The position numbers and the translations under genes were made by a program. Below the pieces are notes generated by a model. That model was given only the letters and a program-made list of their open reading frames with translations, searched no databases and was not told the origin of the DNA. This document shows positions 20,274-28,333 of a stretch of DNA of 64,000 nt, piece after piece. The stretch covers positions 62,001 through 126,000 of the forward strand of contig NZ_BBIS01000018.1 of NCBI RefSeq assembly GCF_000730605.1. Reading direction: 5' to 3'. The stretch comes from Pseudomonas monteilii NBRC 103158 = DSM 14164 (GTDB lineage: Bacteria; Pseudomonadota; Gammaproteobacteria; Pseudomonadales; Pseudomonadaceae). Position 1 is the first letter of the stretch; each line of letters opens with the position of its first letter.

Positions 20274-22222
20274 GCCGCCCCGTTTTGACCACCCTGCTGG
20301 TCGCCAACCGCGGCGAAATCGCCTGCCGGGTAATGCGTACCGCCAAGGCCATGGGCCTGACCACCGTCGCCGTGCACAGCGCCACCGACCGTGACTCACG
20401 GCACAGCCGCGAAGCGGATATCCGCGTTGACCTGGGAGGCACCAAGGCCGCCGAAAGCTACCTGCTGGTCGACAAACTGTTGGCCGCCGCCAAGGCCAGT
20501 GGCGCCCAGGCCATCCACCCGGGCTATGGCTTCCTGTCCGAGAACGCAGGCTTCGCACGCGCCATCGAACAGGCCGGGCTGATCTTCCTCGGCCCACCGG
20601 CCAGCGCCATCGATGCCATGGGCAGCAAGTCGGCAGCCAAGGCGCTGATGGAGGCTGCCGGGGTGCCGCTGGTGCCGGGCTACCACGGTGAAGCGCAGGA
20701 CGTGGACACCTTCCGCGCCGCTGCCGAACGCATTGGCTACCCGGTGCTGCTCAAGGCCAGTGCCGGCGGCGGCGGCAAGGGCATGAAAGTGGTCGAGGAA
20801 GAAAGCCAGCTGGCCGACGCCCTGGCTTCCGCCCAGCGTGAAGCACAGTCGTCGTTCGGCGATGCGCGCATGCTGGTTGAAAAGTACGTGCTCAAGCCTC
20901 GCCACGTAGAGATCCAGGTGTTCGCCGACCAGCACGGCAACTGCCTTTACCTCAACGAACGCGACTGCTCCATTCAGCGCCGCCACCAGAAAGTGGTCGA
21001 AGAAGCCCCTGCTCCCGGCCTGTCACCTGAACTGCGCCGGGCCATGGGTGAGGCGGCAGTACGCGCAGCCCAGGCCATCGGCTATGTAGGAGCCGGTACC
21101 GTAGAGTTTCTGCTCGACGCTCGCGGTGAGTTCTTCTTCATGGAGATGAACACCCGTCTGCAGGTAGAACACCCGGTCACCGAGGCCATCACCGGCTTGG
21201 ACCTGGTGGCCTGGCAGATTCGCGTGGCCTGCGGTGAGGCGTTGCCGATTACCCAGGAACAGGTGCCGCTGATCGGCCATGCCATCGAAGTGCGCTTGTA
21301 TGCCGAGGACCCGGCCAACGAATTCCTGCCGGCGACCGGCAAGCTGGCGCTGTACCGTGAGTCGGCGCCGGGTGAAGGCCGGCGGGTGGACAGTGGGGTC
21401 AGTGAAGGTGACGTGGTGTCGCCGTTCTACGACCCGATGCTGGGCAAGCTGATCGCCTGGGGCGAGGACCGCGAACAGGCCCGCCTGCGCTTGCTGGCCA
21501 TGCTCGACGAGTTCGCCATTGGCGGGCTGAAAACCAACATCGCCTTCCTGCGCCGCATTCTGGCCCACCCGGCATTTGCTGACGCTGAGTTGGATACCGG
21601 CTTCATTCCGCGTCACCAGGAGGTGTTGCTACCAGCGCCAAACGCACTGCCGGCCAGCTTCTGGGAGGCAGCAGCCGAAGCCTGGCTGCAATGCCAGGCC
21701 GGGCATCAGCGTGAGGACGACCGCCGTTCGCCGTGGGGTGAGCGCAACGGCTTGCGCTTGGGCCTGCCGGCACGCACCAGCCTGCACTTGGTAAGCAGCG
21801 GGCAGGACCAGGCGGTTGCCCTGGAGCGCAGCGCTACGTCCACCTACCAGCTGGTGGGCGAACAGCTGGTGCATGACCAGGCCGGTGTGCGCCGCCAGCA
21901 CCTGGCGATCCGCCGGGGTGGCACGCTTTACCTGCACTGGGATGGCGAGATGCACGCCATTGAGGCCTTCGACCCGATTGCCGAAGCCGAGGCCAGCCAC
22001 AGCCATCAGGGCGGCTTGGGCGCGCCCATGAACGGCAGCATCGTGCGGGTACTGGTCGAGCCGGGGCAAGTGGTGGAAGCAGGTGCCGCGCTGGTGGTGC
22101 TGGAGGCCATGAAGATGGAGCACAGCATTCGTGCGCCGCATGGCGGGACAGTGAAAGCGTTGTTCTGCCAGGAAGGGGATATGGTCAGCGAAGGGACGGT
22201 GTTGGTCGAGCTGACAGAGTGA
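20270..22222 (+). CDS. liuD: Methylcrotonyl-CoA carboxylase alpha (biotin) subunit LiuD
   Basis: A 650-residue biotin-dependent carboxylase subunit. Residues 1 to about 450 are the biotin carboxylase with ATP-grasp (VLLKASAGGGGKGMKVV; EMNTRLQVEHPVTE). The C-terminal biotin carrier domain has EAMKMEHS with biotinylated K615. The start overlaps liuC. A hairpin terminator follows at 22231-22249. The HMG-CoA lyase gene liuE, adjacent in P. aeruginosa, is not in this operon here. Confidence 0.97.
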   Translation: MSRPVLTTLLVANRGEIACRVMRTAKAMGLTTVAVHSATDRDSRHSREADIRVDLGGTKAAESYLLVDKLLAAAKASGAQAIHPGYGFLSENAGFARAIEQAGLIFLGPPASAIDAMGSKSAAKALMEAAGVPLVPGYHGEAQDVDTFRAAAERIGYPVLLKASAGGGGKGMKVVEEESQLADALASAQREAQSSFGDARMLVEKYVLKPRHVEIQVFADQHGNCLYLNERDCSIQRRHQKVVEEAPAPGLSPELRRAMGEAAVRAAQAIGYVGAGTVEFLLDARGEFFFMEMNTRLQVEHPVTEAITGLDLVAWQIRVACGEALPITQEQVPLIGHAIEVRLYAEDPANEFLPATGKLALYRESAPGEGRRVDSGVSEGDVVSPFYDPMLGKLIAWGEDREQARLRLLAMLDEFAIGGLKTNIAFLRRILAHPAFADAELDTGFIPRHQEVLLPAPNALPASFWEAAAEAWLQCQAGHQREDDRRSPWGERNGLRLGLPARTSLHLVSSGQDQAVALERSATSTYQLVGEQLVHDQAGVRRQHLAIRRGGTLYLHWDGEMHAIEAFDPIAEAEASHSHQGGLGAPMNGSIVRVLVEPGQVVEAGAALVVLEAMKMEHSIRAPHGGTVKALFCQEGDMVSEGTVLVELTE

Positions 22223-22230
22223 GGTCAGCG

Positions 22231-22249
22231 GGGGCTGCTTTGCAGCCCC
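22231..22249. terminator. Hairpin terminator between liuD and a convergent repressor gene
   Basis: GGGGCTGC (22231-22238) and GCAGCCCC (22242-22249) form an 8-bp GC-rich stem with a TTT loop, followed by a weak T-rich TTCATT. It lies 8 bases after the liuD stop and could also stop the converging transcript. Confidence 0.75.
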
Positions 22250-22255
22250 TTCATT

Positions 22256-22921
22256 CTAGAAGGCACCGTGCACTCGCACGACCACTCCGAGAAACTCGCA
22301 ACCTTCTTCACAGAGCAGCGTCGGGTAGTTGTTATTGAGGGCCTTCAGGTACCGCTGCCCGCCGTCCTCAACCAACTCGCGAAAAATCGCGGGTTTGCCC
22401 GGCTGACGAGCGATAACCAAACGCCCCGCCTCAACCTCCACCCCAGGATCAACCAGCATCCGCATGCCCTGTGGCACACTGCGACCACTGACGGCGCTCA
22501 TCGCGTCGTTCTCAACTGTCAGCCAGAATGCTTTGCCTTGGGCTAGGTAATCCGTCTGTTCGAACACGCTGGGCTCCTCAGCATCTGTAGCACCCAACTC
22601 ACTCCAGTCCTTGACCGGGTAGCGGAAACACACGATGTACTGCATGAGGTCCAGGTCGTCCTCGGCATCATCCACCCCGTAGGCGCCACGCTCCTCGCCA
22701 ACCTGGCCCTGAATGCGCAGCTGCAGACTGACGTTGTAATGGGGCATGCCAATCTCGACAAACGTGCGGTTCATCGACTCGATCTTCGGCTGACGCCGCT
22801 TGTTCACCCAATGCCCCACACTGCCTTGAGACACACCAACGCGCTCGGCAAGCTGCTCCTGGGTGAGCCCTAGCTCCTCCATCCGGTCGCGGACGAGGGC
22901 AATCCATTTATCCATATTCAT
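22256..22921 (-). CDS. CI/LexA-like (S24-type) repressor lacking the cleavage residues
   Basis: About 221 residues. The N-terminal HTH_3 domain (LTQEQLAERVGVSQGSVGHWVNKRRQ) is clear, and the C-terminal half has the S24 layout (KAFWLTVENDAMS..., QGMRMLVDP, GGQRYLKALNNNYP). The catalytic serine of the usual GDSM motif is alanine here (codon 22504-22502) and the lysine of the usual FK-x-L segment is arginine (codon 22381-22379). It should therefore not self-cleave with RecA. No good ribosome site was found; starts at 22963, 22921 and 22915 are possible. There are no phage genes beside it. Target operators are unknown. Confidence 0.8.
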   Translation of the reverse strand: MNMDKWIALVRDRMEELGLTQEQLAERVGVSQGSVGHWVNKRRQPKIESMNRTFVEIGMPHYNVSLQLRIQGQVGEERGAYGVDDAEDDLDLMQYIVCFRYPVKDWSELGATDAEEPSVFEQTDYLAQGKAFWLTVENDAMSAVSGRSVPQGMRMLVDPGVEVEAGRLVIARQPGKPAIFRELVEDGGQRYLKALNNNYPTLLCEEGCEFLGVVVRVHGAF

Positions 22922-23051
22922 CGCTGGCACGATACGGACTGCCTTCAAGCGCTCAATAAACATTCAGTATTATTTATCTCAACGCATAAAAATACTCTAG
23001 GTATTAGTATCGGGTTCACCCCTTTCCTTACTGGCTCTAGCAGGTATCAGG

Positions 23052-23363
23052 ATGAAACCATCGAAAAACGACGAAACAGATCTCGACAGCGAAGCAGCCC
23101 GTCGCGCGCTCGACTACTACCTCAACCCCAACCCGCCACGCCCCACGCTGGACAACAAGATCTGGACCTTGCACGAGGGCGTAACCGGCGACCAGGCCCA
23201 GGAGCACGCCATCGCTCTGCTGCGCTGCGCTGCCGCCACCGCCCAGGAAACAGCCACCCACCAGCACGGCAGCCAGCGCGAGCTGACCTTCGCCCTGATG
23301 CACATGATGGACATGGCTCGCGCCCTGCTGGAGCACAAACGCGCCGCAGAACCGGGTTTATAG
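23052..23363 (+). CDS. Small DUF6124/DUF3077-like protein
   Basis: A 103-residue soluble protein of unknown function. The N-terminal segment ARRALDYYLNPNPP followed by a short linker and a long helical C-terminal half (AIALLRCAAATAQETA, TFALMHMMDMARALLEHKRA) resembles the small Pseudomonas families annotated DUF6124 or DUF3077. It is divergent from the S24-like repressor, with about 130 AT-rich bases between them that should hold both promoters. That arrangement is common for a repressor and its target, so repression by its neighbour is plausible but unproven. Confidence 0.65.
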   Translation: MKPSKNDETDLDSEAARRALDYYLNPNPPRPTLDNKIWTLHEGVTGDQAQEHAIALLRCAAATAQETATHQHGSQRELTFALMHMMDMARALLEHKRAAEPGL

Positions 23364-23471
23364 GCAAGAAAGAAGGGAGAAAACGTGATAGCCGCGTATC
23401 GGCAAAGGCCCCGATTGCCGGGCAAGGAAGCGCATCGGTAAAACTTTTTTACCGAAAGGACGAAAATTCAT

Positions 23472-23502
23472 TTGACTGGCAAATGATAACGATTATTATT
23501 GC
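23472..23502 (+). promoter_or_regulatory. Fur box over the prrF promoter
   Basis: TTGACT (23472-23477) and TATTAT (23494-23499) are spaced by 16 bases. The spacer and -10 are covered by AATGATAACGATTATTATT (23482-23500), a good match to the Fur consensus. Fur-Fe(II) bound there would block RNA polymerase, giving expression only under iron limitation. Confidence 0.85.
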
Positions 23503-23505
23503 ACT

Positions 23506-23616
23506 CAGCTGATCGCAAGATCCGCTGGATAACCTGGAGCTTAGGTCGCTCTCAGATTATCTCCTCATCAGGCTAATCACGGTTTTTGACCCGGCTTTTT
23601 GCCGGGTCTTTTTTTT
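23506..23616 (+). ncRNA. prrF: PrrF iron-responsive small RNA
   Basis: A roughly 110-nt transcript is predicted from the promoter at 23472-23499 to the terminator T-run at 23616. It contains CTCCTCATCAGGCTAATCAC (about 23560-23580), which I recognise as the conserved pairing region of Pseudomonas PrrF RNAs. PrrF RNAs are made in low iron and base-pair with mRNAs for iron-containing proteins such as SodB and TCA-cycle enzymes. P. putida-group genomes have two unlinked copies; only one is in this window. The exact 5' end is inferred from the -10 box. Confidence 0.85.
23588..23616 (+). terminator. Rho-independent terminator of prrF
   Basis: GACCCGGC (23588-23595), a TTTTT loop and GCCGGGTC (23601-23608) form a perfect 8-bp stem followed by a run of eight T. 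Confidence 0.95.
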
Positions 23617-23711
23617 GGCTCTTCAGGCTAATGAAGATCGTGATGGCGCGCATGATAGCAAAGGTGTTTCAGGGCGTGAACGCTCATTACAAAACTTTGC
23701 GGAATCAGCAG

Positions 23712-23740
23712 TTGAGAATCAATCTCGTTTCGTCTACGCT
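23712..23740 (+). promoter_or_regulatory. Second Fur-box-like site and promoter before the sigma4/FecR chimera
   Basis: TGAGAATCAATCTCGTT (23713-23729) differs at two positions from the common Pseudomonas Fur box TGAGAATCATTCTCATT. It covers a TTGAGA -35 box (23712-23717), with TACGCT as candidate -10 at 23735-23740 (17-base spacer). It lies 60 bases before the start codon at 23801. Confidence 0.6.
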
Positions 23741-23800
23741 GATCACGCATCAAGGAAGATGCCCCCATCCCCTCCCCCTTTGTAGAGCAAGGAGCTGTCC

Positions 23801-24316
23801 ATGACCCGTCTGCTACTGCCCCTTGAGCACCCAGGCCCGGTTGCCGCACATGATGCCGACCACGCCCTGCTGCATGCCCTGAAACGGCTGCCCCGGCGCG
23901 TACAGCAAGTGTTCCTGCTCAACCGCCTCGACCAGCTGGGCTTCGCCGCTATCGCTGCCCGCCTGAACCTGCCATTGGCCAGTGTCGAGCGGAACATGGA
24001 ACAGGCGCTGCAGGCCGGCCGCTCGCGCCGGGATGTGCTGGCGAGTGTTGCCGGGCAATGGTATGTGCGCTTGCAAAGCCCACAGGTGACGGCTTGCGAG
24101 CGGATCGACTTTCGTCGCTGGCTGGATGCAGACCCGGCAAACTTGCAGGCGTTTCACGAGACGGAGCTGCGCTGGCGCAGCCTGCTGGCACCGGCTCGGC
24201 AGCTTGGCCACGACGGCTGGTACCGGCAAGGCCGGGCGGCGTTGTCGCTGGGCGGTTGTTCGGTTGCGGTCGGGCTGGGTGTGGCGGCGTTGGTGCTGTT
24301 TGGTTTCTGGGCTTGA
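23801..24316 (+). CDS. Chimera of ECF sigma region 4 and a FecR-like (DUF4880) domain with one membrane helix
   Basis: A 171-residue protein. Residues about 25-75 (ALKRLPRRVQQVFLLNRLDQ and the following HTH) match region 4 of FecI-type ECF sigma factors, but sigma region 2 is missing. Residues about 86-128 (WYVRLQSPQVTACERIDFRR, then WLDADPANLQAFHETE) match the cytoplasmic N-terminal domain of FecR-type anti-sigma factors. Residues about 147-169 form a single transmembrane helix and the protein ends there, with no periplasmic sensor domain. AAGGAG (23789-23794) lies 6 bases before the ATG. A Fur-like box precedes it; no TonB receptor gene is adjacent. It may act as a membrane-bound decoy or modulator of a FecI-type sigma factor (inference). 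Confidence 0.75.
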   Translation: MTRLLLPLEHPGPVAAHDADHALLHALKRLPRRVQQVFLLNRLDQLGFAAIAARLNLPLASVERNMEQALQAGRSRRDVLASVAGQWYVRLQSPQVTACERIDFRRWLDADPANLQAFHETELRWRSLLAPARQLGHDGWYRQGRAALSLGGCSVAVGLGVAALVLFGFWA

Positions 24317-24652
24317 TCACCTCCTTAGGCTCTGTAAGAAGAGAAATGCTGGAAACACCGCATGAAACAAGCCAGCGAGACCATGGGGTGTTTGAAGGCG
24401 GGCCTGCAATCGCGGCTGAAAAAGCACCGCTATGAGCTTTTTATGAAAGCGGGTCGTTCGACTTCGATGCATCTTAGGTCCTGTGTGAAAAGTCTGAAAC
24501 GAAGGTAAGGCATGGCGAAAACAGCCGAGGCGCGGCCGGATTTCGCCCGACTTTACGGGTTGCAAATGAACATTCCGAGGCTGCTCTAAACGCAGCATCA
24601 CCGAGTTCAAGGCTTTTCACACAGAGTCTACTGCCCCCTATTCCGAACAGAC
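24317..24652. repeat. Degenerate insertion-sequence remnant with inverted ends
   Basis: No intact gene is supported. GGTCCTGTGTGAAAAGTCT (24477-24495) pairs with GGCTTTTCACACAGAGTCT (24611-24629), giving IS-like inverted ends about 150 bp apart. A related GGCTCTGTAAGAAGAG lies at about 24330. This looks like a decayed or non-autonomous element (MITE-like) whose transposase is gone. The family is not identified. Confidence 0.45.
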
Positions 24653-24655
24653 CTA

Positions 24656-25831
24656 GTGTGGTGTTTCAGAAATACCACTGAAAATCATTTGCCCAGCGCT
24701 CGCGCCGCGCGAGCGACTGAGGCAAGGATGTCCTCGGCCTATTTGTGCCACCGAAATGGCTTCGGGTTCTGGTTGTAGGTTTCCAGATAGTGCTCGATCG
24801 ACGCCTCCAGATCCTTAACGCTGACATGTGCCTGCCGCTTGATCCACCTCTCGCTCAGCGTTGAGAAAAACCGCTCAACCAGATTCAACCAAGACGCCGA
24901 GGTAGGCGTGAAGTGGATGTTGTAGCGCGGTCGCGCCGCAAGCCACGCCCTGACTTTGTCGGTCTTGTGAGTCGCGTAATTGTCCATGATCAGATGGATC
25001 GGCATATCGGCAGGCACTGACACATCGATCTCCCTTAGAAAGGCGAGGAACTCAATACTGCGATGTTGTCGTTTGAGTCGGCCAATCACCTCACCGGTTG
25101 CCACATCCAGGGCCGCGAACAGCGAGGTCGTTCCGTGTCGTTTGTAGTCATGTGTGCGGGTTGCAGGGTTACCTGGAGAGAGCGGTAGGCCAGGCTGTGT
25201 GCGGTTCAGCACTTGGATCTGGCTCTTCTCATCAACGCAAAGCACCAAGGCTCGTTCGGGTGGGTTCAAGTAGAACCCAACGATGTCGTGAACCTTGTCG
25301 ACAAACAACGGATCAGTGGAAAGCTTGAAGGTCTTTTCCAAGTGCGGCTTGATCCCGAACGCGTGCCAGATGCGCATCACGCTTGCAGGAGAGAGGCCCG
25401 TCTCACGACTCATCCGTCGCGTGCTCCAATGACTGGAATCGTCGGGCTTACCTTGCAGCACTTGGTTTACCACTTGCTGAACTTGCTCATCGGAAATGGT
25501 GCGAGGCCGGCCAGAGCGCGGTTCATCGTTCAGCCCCAGCAGCCCCAACTTAGAGAAGCGCTGACGCCACCGTGACACAACATCCTTGCTCGTCCCCAAG
25601 CGCTGAGCGATGTCATTGCCTGACTCGCCTGCGGCACAGGCGAGGATTATCTCCGCACGCAGCCGAGCGTCTTGAGCGCCTTTACGGAGCTTGATGCGGC
25701 GTAGCAGCTCTGACTTTTCGGTTTCGGAAAGGGTAATGACGGTTGCTGGTCGACCCATGTCGATGGCCTTGGAGAGTTGGCTTCTACAGAGCCTAGCTCA
25801 GATTTTCAGCGGTATTTCTGAAACATCACAC
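24656..25831 (-). mobile_element. IS630-family insertion sequence
   Basis: A 1176-bp element bounded by CTAG at both ends, with the duplicated TA (24654-24655 and 25832-25833) expected for IS630. The terminal inverted repeats (24653-24685 and 25802-25834) match at 31 of 33 positions. One intact transposase gene fills most of it. It lies between the PrrF/sigma-FecR genes and the distal end of the type III secretion locus. Confidence 0.92.
24739..25758 (-). CDS. IS630-family DDE transposase, apparently intact
   Basis: A 339-residue transposase. The N-terminal HTH region ([21 protein letters not shown]) binds the ends. The catalytic triad is D176 (LCVDEKSQ), D259 ([10 protein letters not shown]) and E295 (NLVERFF), in the D-D-x35-E arrangement close to the family norm. 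No frameshift or internal stop was seen, so the element may still be active. The gene lies wholly inside the inverted repeats on the minus strand. Confidence 0.95.
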   Translation of the reverse strand: MGRPATVITLSETEKSELLRRIKLRKGAQDARLRAEIILACAAGESGNDIAQRLGTSKDVVSRWRQRFSKLGLLGLNDEPRSGRPRTISDEQVQQVVNQVLQGKPDDSSHWSTRRMSRETGLSPASVMRIWHAFGIKPHLEKTFKLSTDPLFVDKVHDIVGFYLNPPERALVLCVDEKSQIQVLNRTQPGLPLSPGNPATRTHDYKRHGTTSLFAALDVATGEVIGRLKRQHRSIEFLAFLREIDVSVPADMPIHLIMDNYATHKTDKVRAWLAARPRYNIHFTPTSASWLNLVERFFSTLSERWIKRQAHVSVKDLEASIEHYLETYNQNPKPFRWHK

Positions 25832-25909
25832 TAGATCTGCACAGTCAATAGTCACATACAAGGCTCCACTACTATAAGTGACACCTCATGTGCCCAGCAA
25901 TAGGCTTAA

Positions 25910-27181
25910 TCACTCCCGGAGAGGATCGCGCCCTTTCAGTTTGAAATGGCCATTATCATCTTTAAAATATCCTCCAACATATTCAAATTTTACCGAATTC
26001 TCTCCTCCTAATTCTGCGACCATATCTATAGGCTTTTGCTGCTCCAAACCTTTCACCGATTGTGCACGTTCGTAAACCAAATCAAATATGTCATCATGTG
26101 ATTCCAAATGCTTAATTACATCATCTAAACGAAAGCTTTTCGTTGCTTCCCTTGGGGCCATTTCTTGATTTAGGCGAGAATGCAAGTGCAGGGTAGTGGT
26201 AACTCTAGCATATGGCATATGAAAGTATTGATTGAGTTTATCTTTCGTCGCATCGAAGCCAAATTTTTCTTCGAAGAACCGCTGGCTATCAGCTTTTAAT
26301 TGTTTTAGCTTGGGCAAATCCTCCTTAGTCAAGTCAAGAGGAGTCGCCAAATACTTCTGCCCAATAAGCTGACCTGATTCAATCTGTAAACGCTCTGCTT
26401 TATTTTTTGCGAACCGAGCATCCTTGATTTGAGCAGCGCCAGCTGTTGGGGTTGAACTTGGCTCAACATGTTCCCCAGACAGCTTAAGCTGTTGATGTTT
26501 TGCAGCAACCTGTCTAAAGGTAGCGTAGGAATAATCATTGATTGTTCTTTTCTTTGTTTCTGCATCCACAAACGACCTTGGATGAACAAACCAACTCAAA
26601 AATGACACGCCACCCTCTTTGTGCTTCTGCTCCATAGGATTCGAAATAATATCATCGAGATTATTGACCTTATTGGTTGGATCGACCTGAGTGAAAAAAT
26701 TTTTGCTACGATGAGCAACTTGCGTTGGAGCCTTAACATATGCATCCATCCAGCGAGTATCATAACCTGACGACAACGCGCTCTCTTTTTTGAGAAAATC
26801 TGGTACCGATTGGTTCGCACGATACGCATCTCTCAATCCTTTCAATTGAGTTCTTGCCGTCTCTCTATCGTCACTCAGCTTCATCAGATAGATACTCGGT
26901 GTATAGGCATACTTCTCCTCATCTCCCGGCTTGAACATAAAGCTACCATTTTGACTAATGTTTCCACGAGCTTGGTACTGATTTTTCTCTTCTTTCGCTG
27001 GAGAAGCAAAGTACTGAGCTAATGTACCAGGAGGAAATGACAAATGTTTTTGACTTGTGTTAGACACTTTTTTTACTGGCAAGCTCAAAGGCGACAACGA
27101 ATCTGAACCACTACTTCCTTGCAAAGCAGCGCTAGCACTATTTGCTGCCAGATAGGAACTCACAAACATTGAGTATTGCAT
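25910..27181 (-). CDS. Unrecognised 423-residue protein, candidate type III effector
   Basis: I recognise no family. The first 40 residues are rich in Ser and Ala with almost no acidic residues (MQYSMFVSSYLAANSASAAL), typical of type III secretion signals. The protein has no signal peptide, no membrane segment and not a single cysteine, which excludes cysteine-protease and tyrosine-phosphatase effector classes. It is rich in Lys, Gln and Asp and looks helical and soluble. It lies 141 bases downstream of an InvB-type chaperone gene at the distal end of the secretion locus. AGAGGG precedes the ATG by about 7 bases. The coding sequence is visibly AT-rich (one sampled 60-base line has 25 G or C). 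Effector status rests on context. Confidence 0.7.
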   Translation of the reverse strand: MQYSMFVSSYLAANSASAALQGSSGSDSLSPLSLPVKKVSNTSQKHLSFPPGTLAQYFASPAKEEKNQYQARGNISQNGSFMFKPGDEEKYAYTPSIYLMKLSDDRETARTQLKGLRDAYRANQSVPDFLKKESALSSGYDTRWMDAYVKAPTQVAHRSKNFFTQVDPTNKVNNLDDIISNPMEQKHKEGGVSFLSWFVHPRSFVDAETKKRTINDYSYATFRQVAAKHQQLKLSGEHVEPSSTPTAGAAQIKDARFAKNKAERLQIESGQLIGQKYLATPLDLTKEDLPKLKQLKADSQRFFEEKFGFDATKDKLNQYFHMPYARVTTTLHLHSRLNQEMAPREATKSFRLDDVIKHLESHDDIFDLVYERAQSVKGLEQQKPIDMVAELGGENSVKFEYVGGYFKDDNGHFKLKGRDPLRE

Positions 27182-27322
27182 AAAAGCCCTCTTTATACAT
27201 GTTAATTACAACATCAAAAGCAGAAGACGAAAAATTAAAACTTGCTTATGCGCCCGCAAGTTCTGAAAACCAAGGGTTCGCCTTGACTTTCAGTAGCCGG
27301 CACCCGCATTAAACATATAACC

Positions 27323-27802
27323 TCATCGGCAGCCATCTATAATTTTGAGCGCACCATGAAAACCATGTAAAATCTCATTGAACTTATTCTCAATCAATGC
27401 ACGCGGATTAATTAATGCCTTTAACTCAAAACCATCACCACACTTACCCAATGTTAAATGACCCGTTTCAACGCACTCCACTACGGTTGTAATAACAGGC
27501 ATAATGCTCCTGGCATTGTCTATCAATAGATCCTCGCCCATCGGGACAAACGACCAAACAAAGAGACGATCGTCGACCAGAGAAATATTAATAGATGGAC
27601 CTTCATCTAAATCAATGGTTATGGTTGAATGCGAGTCGAGACCGTGCAGCAATTGATCTGAGACTCCCAACTCAATTAACGCATCGCAAACCAACGAGCT
27701 AAGCTCGCGATGAATATTCTGCGAGAATGATAATGGGCTATAGGTTATGGATTTCAACGATCTACGCCAAGCGCCGGCCTGATGATCGCTTTTTTCGCTC
27801 AT
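27323..27802 (-). CDS. invB: InvB/SpaK-type class IB effector chaperone
   Basis: A 159-residue protein. The GLDSHSTITIDLDEGPSINI segment, followed by LVDDRLFVWSF, matches InvB of Salmonella (GIDSHSTIVLDL, PSICIS, DDDVWIW), and the C-terminal LKALINP and FNEILHGFHGAL blocks also fit. It is about 24 residues longer than InvB at the N-terminus. InvB-type chaperones bind effector N-termini and bring them to the ATPase. In SPI-1 invB lies between invA and invC; here it has moved to the end of the prg-org block, beside the candidate effector. AAGGGGA precedes the ATG. The sequence is AT-rich like its neighbour. Confidence 0.85.
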   Translation of the reverse strand: MSEKSDHQAGAWRRSLKSITYSPLSFSQNIHRELSSLVCDALIELGVSDQLLHGLDSHSTITIDLDEGPSINISLVDDRLFVWSFVPMGEDLLIDNARSIMPVITTVVECVETGHLTLGKCGDGFELKALINPRALIENKFNEILHGFHGALKIIDGCR

Positions 27803-27886
27803 GGTATCCCCTTCAAAAACAACAGCTCAGGCTTTTATATATAACAAAAGAATCGCCAAACATCTTACAAAAAAAGCTTATTTAGA

Positions 27887-28333
27887 TTACCAACTGACAT
27901 TCTCGCGACTGTCTTCGTCCTCAGATGGCTTGAACACCTCCTGCATAAATTCCTTGACGAACATATTGGCCGATGAAACCGATACCAACGCAGCTCTTAT
28001 CTCTTTATAAGCCCCACTGTCTTCCAAACCCTGCTCTTTCATCCGCACCATCACCTGCGTTAACGCATCCATTTGCTTCTGCGTCGTTTTATAGGGCAAC
28101 TCGCCACCGGCATTCGCGTATTGTTTCAAGTAACGCTGAATACTGCCCGGTGAGGGTGCCGTGGACGCTATCCACTCCATGAACGCGCCGTAGAACTGGG
28201 CAAACTCAGGATCCGGATCAGCGCTGGTTTCCGCGCCCTGAAGCCCCATGCGCTGGTCCAGAGGCACAATCGTCTCGGCGCCTCGATGCGGGGCCTGGCC
28301 GGGACCTGCAAGCGAGTAGTTATCAATGTTCAT
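27887..28333 (-). CDS. orgC: OrgC-like protein of the secretion locus
   Basis: A 148-residue protein after orgB, overlapping it by 11 bases. Salmonella OrgC is about 150 residues, lies at the same place and is a secreted protein that promotes needle assembly. I see only size and position in common, so the name is by synteny. The N-terminal third is Gly/Pro/Ala-rich and probably disordered, with no signal peptide. The C-terminal half is helical (QMDALTQVMVRMKEQG). Of the conserved prg-org genes it is the least certain. Confidence 0.55.
   Translation of the reverse strand: MNIDNYSLAGPGQAPHRGAETIVPLDQRMGLQGAETSADPDPEFAQFYGAFMEWIASTAPSPGSIQRYLKQYANAGGELPYKTTQKQMDALTQVMVRMKEQGLEDSGAYKEIRAALVSVSSANMFVKEFMQEVFKPSEDEDSRENVSW

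Noticed and set aside
22256..24316. Prophage region suggested by the CI-like repressor
   Set aside because: No integrase, replication, structural or lysis genes lie nearby.
25910..27181. Effector candidate as a cysteine protease (YopJ/YopT class) or tyrosine phosphatase (SptP/SopB class)
   Set aside because: The protein contains no cysteine, so neither catalytic mechanism is possible.
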